Below are positions 62,043 to 64,000 of a DNA stretch of 64,000 bases, piece after piece. The position numbers were made by a program, and so were the translations under genes. The first letter of the stretch is position 1. Every line of letters starts with the position of its first letter. The notes under the pieces were generated by a model. That model saw only the letters and a list, made by a program, of their open reading frames with translations, was not told where the DNA came from and made no database searches. Source of the DNA: a virus; the IMG/VR virus record IMGVR_UViG_3300026118_000002, positions 1 to 64,000 of that record; one strand, given 5' to 3'.

Positions 62043-62388
62043 AATCCGTCTCGCTCTCCAATACCAGAAACTCGTCTGTGCAATATCCGCACTGCACACA
62101 CTCGTAAAAATACGACTCGCGCCCGTCATCGCCGCACTGCTCGTGTCGCATCATCGGCGTCTCATAGCACACCGGCCCTGCATAGTCATCCATATCCCGC
62201 TCCCGCATCTCGTCCATCACCCTCGGATGCACACATCCCTGAAACGCTACACCACACGTAGGACACACGCCCTGCCCGCGCCCGTACAGCCGCTCGGCAT
62301 TGCCTGGCAGTGGACTCGCGGCAAGCCCGGTGAAGCCGACGTATGCCAGCGACGTACCGCGCCAGCCGCAGTGATTGCAGTCATACAT
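62032..62388 (-). CDS. Zinc-finger protein, 118 aa
   Basis: Three cysteine pairs: CNHCGWRG at the start, CPTCGVAF near residue 41, and CVQCGYC near the end. TGATG overlap with the preceding gene fixes ATG 62388. It is likely a two-zinc protein of unknown role. Confidence 0.65.
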   Translation of the reverse strand: MYDCNHCGWRGTSLAYVGFTGLAASPLPGNAERLYGRGQGVCPTCGVAFQGCVHPRVMDEMRERDMDDYAGPVCYETPMMRHEQCGDDGRESYFYECVQCGYCTDEFLVLESETDYDD

Positions 62389-62588
62389 CAGAACTTGCTC
62401 CATGTCTCTATTGCACATGTGCGATGGTACGGATACCCGGTCTGAAACGCAGGCACTTCGCCTGTATATTCAAAATAGCGCTCGCCGACTCCTATTCCCT
62501 TCTCGCACGCTCGGCACACGTGGGACTTTCGGGCTGTACGCCACTGTCCTGGCACATTGAAAGTCGGCTCGTTGTTTCGCTCATCCAT
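62388..62588 (-). CDS. Zinc-binding protein, 66 aa
   Basis: The sequence ARKSHVCRACEKGIGVGERY, with YHRTCAIE later, is a C-x2-C ... H-x2-C site. The pattern is frequent in phages of high-GC hosts. The function is unknown. Confidence 0.65.
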   Translation of the reverse strand: MDERNNEPTFNVPGQWRTARKSHVCRACEKGIGVGERYFEYTGEVPAFQTGYPYHRTCAIETWSKF

Positions 62589-62805
62589 GCCCCACTCCCT
62601 TACACCGCTCCATCTCCCTCAGCGCCCGCTCGCGTCGTCGCAGTGCCGTCTGCAACGACAGCGCCGCCTCCATCAGCGAGTCCTGCGAATGACCGTAGCC
62701 ACCGATGATGGCCGTCCAGTGTGCTACGTCGCGCTCTGCGGCAGCGAGGCGGCAGCGCGGGCAGTGGCAGGCGTGTGGGGCGTGCTGCTGGGCGATGGCT
62801 GTCAT
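62581..62805 (-). CDS. Hypothetical protein, 74 aa
   Basis: CHCPRCR near residue 14 and a long helix (QTALRRRERALREMERCKG). ATG 62805 overlaps the preceding stop. The function is unknown. Confidence 0.55.
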   Translation of the reverse strand: MTAIAQQHAPHACHCPRCRLAAAERDVAHWTAIIGGYGHSQDSLMEAALSLQTALRRRERALREMERCKGVGHG

Positions 62806-63257
62806 TCTGCGGCTTCTTTCTCGCACACAAAACCATCGATCGCATAGCAGGCGTCGAGCGCTGCCTGCAATATCTCTGTGACCGATGCGCTGACTGTCGG
62901 GTCTGCGAGTGCCGCTTTGATCGCGACAGTTAGATTATGCTTGTCGAACTCCAGGAAACTCGCCTGATCAACCCAACCGCTCGCGTACTCGTCAAGACGT
63001 TTGATTCGTTCGCGCAAGGCGTCGAAGAGTCCCGCGCGCTCGCGCAGCCCGTCGCACTCCGCCCGCAAGAAGAGTATTCTTGCCCAGCGTAATTCGCTTT
63101 CGCGCGCGATTGGTTCGAGCCGTGAAACCTCCTGCAATGCGGATTTGCGCCGTTCGTCAAAAATGGCAACCGATTTGAGTGCCGAATCGAGTTGTGCCCG
63201 TAGCAGATCGCGCTCTGCGCACACACGCGCTAGTTGTTCGTGCGCCTCAAATATCAT
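62802..63257 (-). CDS. Coiled-coil protein, 151 aa
   Basis: Long helices (EQLARVCAERDLLRAQLDSA; RERIKRLDEYASGWVDQA) with few turns. It lies in a chain of overlapping small genes. The function is unknown. Confidence 0.6.
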   Translation of the reverse strand: MIFEAHEQLARVCAERDLLRAQLDSALKSVAIFDERRKSALQEVSRLEPIARESELRWARILFLRAECDGLRERAGLFDALRERIKRLDEYASGWVDQASFLEFDKHNLTVAIKAALADPTVSASVTEILQAALDACYAIDGFVCEKEAAE

Positions 63258-63439
63258 CGCAACACCTCGATCGTTCGCTGATAATCCCAGCCGCGCCGCC
63301 TACACAGCGCCCTCAGCCGCCCCAGCGCCGCCGACTCCATCGCTGCCTCAGCACGCCAGTAGTCGCGCACCTCGGACCAACAGCCCGCCGCTGCTGCGGC
63401 CCACGGCGCGACAATGCGATCATCGTCGGCGTGGCTCAT
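63254..63439 (-). CDS. Hypothetical protein, 61 aa
   Basis: Helical (WRAEAAMESAALGRLRALCR), with Trp-rich ends. ATG 63439 overlaps the RNase H stop; its own stop overlaps the next ATG. The function is unknown. Confidence 0.55.
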   Translation of the reverse strand: MSHADDDRIVAPWAAAAAGCWSEVRDYWRAEAAMESAALGRLRALCRRRGWDYQRTIEVLR

Positions 63440-63966
63440 GCCAGTACCTCGATCTCGCGCTGGCGCATTAGGTACTCGCGCGCCCGACGCCCGCATGCCT
63501 CATCACAAAACACATTCCACTTGCTCACAGGACGCCCGCGCTTGCCGACGCCAGCCATAAGCTGCGCCTTCGTCGGATGCCCATCGAGCAGTTGCCACGA
63601 GCAGCCGCTGAACCAGCCGTCGCGCTGCATGCACTGAAGTCGCACGATCAGCCAATCCGGTACGTTCGCAAGTTTGGCAGCCAGAAAGACGCGCTGAAGT
63701 GACACCCAACTGTCGCTGTAGATCGCGCCTGTCCATGCATACGGAAGGCTCGCGCGCGCATTCAGGATGGCGAGCAGTTCTGTCAGGTTGTTCGTGATTG
63801 CGGGCAGCCCAGCCTCTGTCGGCGTGATGACGCTGCTTGCGCTTCTGACGATGCTGCCGTCGCGTACCTGGCACCATGCCCATGTGCCGCCGATCGGGCT
63901 TGGATTCGCGCCGATAACCCCGCCGTCGGCGTACACAGACTGAATGTCAATTAGTGATTCACTCAT
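63436..63966 (-). CDS. Ribonuclease H-like protein, 176 aa
   Basis: The acidic residues of the RNase HI fold are seen in order: VYADGGV (Asp14), TNNLTELLAILNA (Glu63) and IYSDSWVS (Asp85), with a later SCSWQLLDGH segment. It would remove RNA primers during phage DNA replication, which suggests that replication genes lie just upstream, beyond the right edge. ATG 63966 follows a GTGTGTG stretch without a strong ribosome site. Confidence 0.75.
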   Translation of the reverse strand: MSESLIDIQSVYADGGVIGANPSPIGGTWAWCQVRDGSIVRSASSVITPTEAGLPAITNNLTELLAILNARASLPYAWTGAIYSDSWVSLQRVFLAAKLANVPDWLIVRLQCMQRDGWFSGCSWQLLDGHPTKAQLMAGVGKRGRPVSKWNVFCDEACGRRAREYLMRQREIEVLA

Positions 63967-64000
63967 CACACACACTCACACTAATAGCCTTCCGGCGTAC

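Overview
The window reads as most of the genome of a temperate, long-tailed, siphovirus-like bacteriophage. It carries a complete head-neck-tail gene set with a tape measure protein and no sheath gene, several wall-lysis genes, a repressor/Cro-type switch, and a tyrosine integrase beside a phage attachment site. The attachment site contains the 3' part of a tRNA-Thr(CGT) gene. The GC-rich sequence and the style of a Thr/Ala/Pro-rich DUF4352-type lipoprotein and of a glucosaminidase suggest a Chloroflexota host (Roseiflexus/Chloroflexus relatives). That host call is inference, not proof. I see no bacterial chromosomal genes. The att site lies inside phage genes rather than at a boundary, so the window looks like free, circular or permuted phage DNA rather than an integrated prophage.

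Layout. From 1 to 2.7 kb there are leftward early genes, the first running off the window. From 2.67 to 2.83 kb lies a divergent control region with a Cro-like gene on the left and an XRE repressor on the right. From 3.1 to 5.3 kb there are small accessory genes, including a membrane protein, a SHOCT-like protein and a lipoprotein. From 5.3 to 13 kb lies the lysis and envelope region: an amidase, coiled-coil membrane proteins, a holin candidate, an RlpA-like barrel protein, a glucosaminidase and many tiny overlapping genes. From 13 to 20.9 kb are terminase, portal, an HExxH protein, scaffold, decoration, capsid and connectors. From 20.9 to 40.7 kb is the tail region: lectin-like and repeat proteins, tail completion and terminator proteins, a glycosyltransferase-FkbM methyltransferase fusion, tail tube, chaperones, tape measure, baseplate and fibre proteins. 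A perfect 12-bp terminator closes it at 40.87 kb.

From 40.9 kb to the right end nearly all genes run leftward, in tightly overlapping runs of small proteins, many with cysteine pairs typical of zinc binding. Recognisable members are an LPD29-like protein, a sigma-region-4-like protein, a GIY-YIG nuclease, membrane proteins, an HNH endonuclease, a lipoprotein hydrolase, an RNA ligase, an ASCH protein, a ribbon-helix-helix regulator, the integrase and excisionase-like gene, two DNA methyltransferases (one frameshifted), a DpdA-like DNA transglycosylase, a RuvC-like nuclease and an RNase H. Both ends of the window are in leftward genes. On a circular map these could belong to one early operon starting at the switch, with replication genes in the missing part.

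Most notable are: (i) promoter, structured leader and 15-bp terminator cassettes just upstream of the scaffold gene and of a fibre-region gene, implying controlled read-through; (ii) an attP with paired arm-type repeats flanking the tRNA-Thr core; (iii) a DNA-modification cluster pairing DpdA with two methyltransferases; (iv) a two-domain glycan-modifying enzyme in the tail operon; (v) three early promoters, each overlapped by a different palindromic operator.
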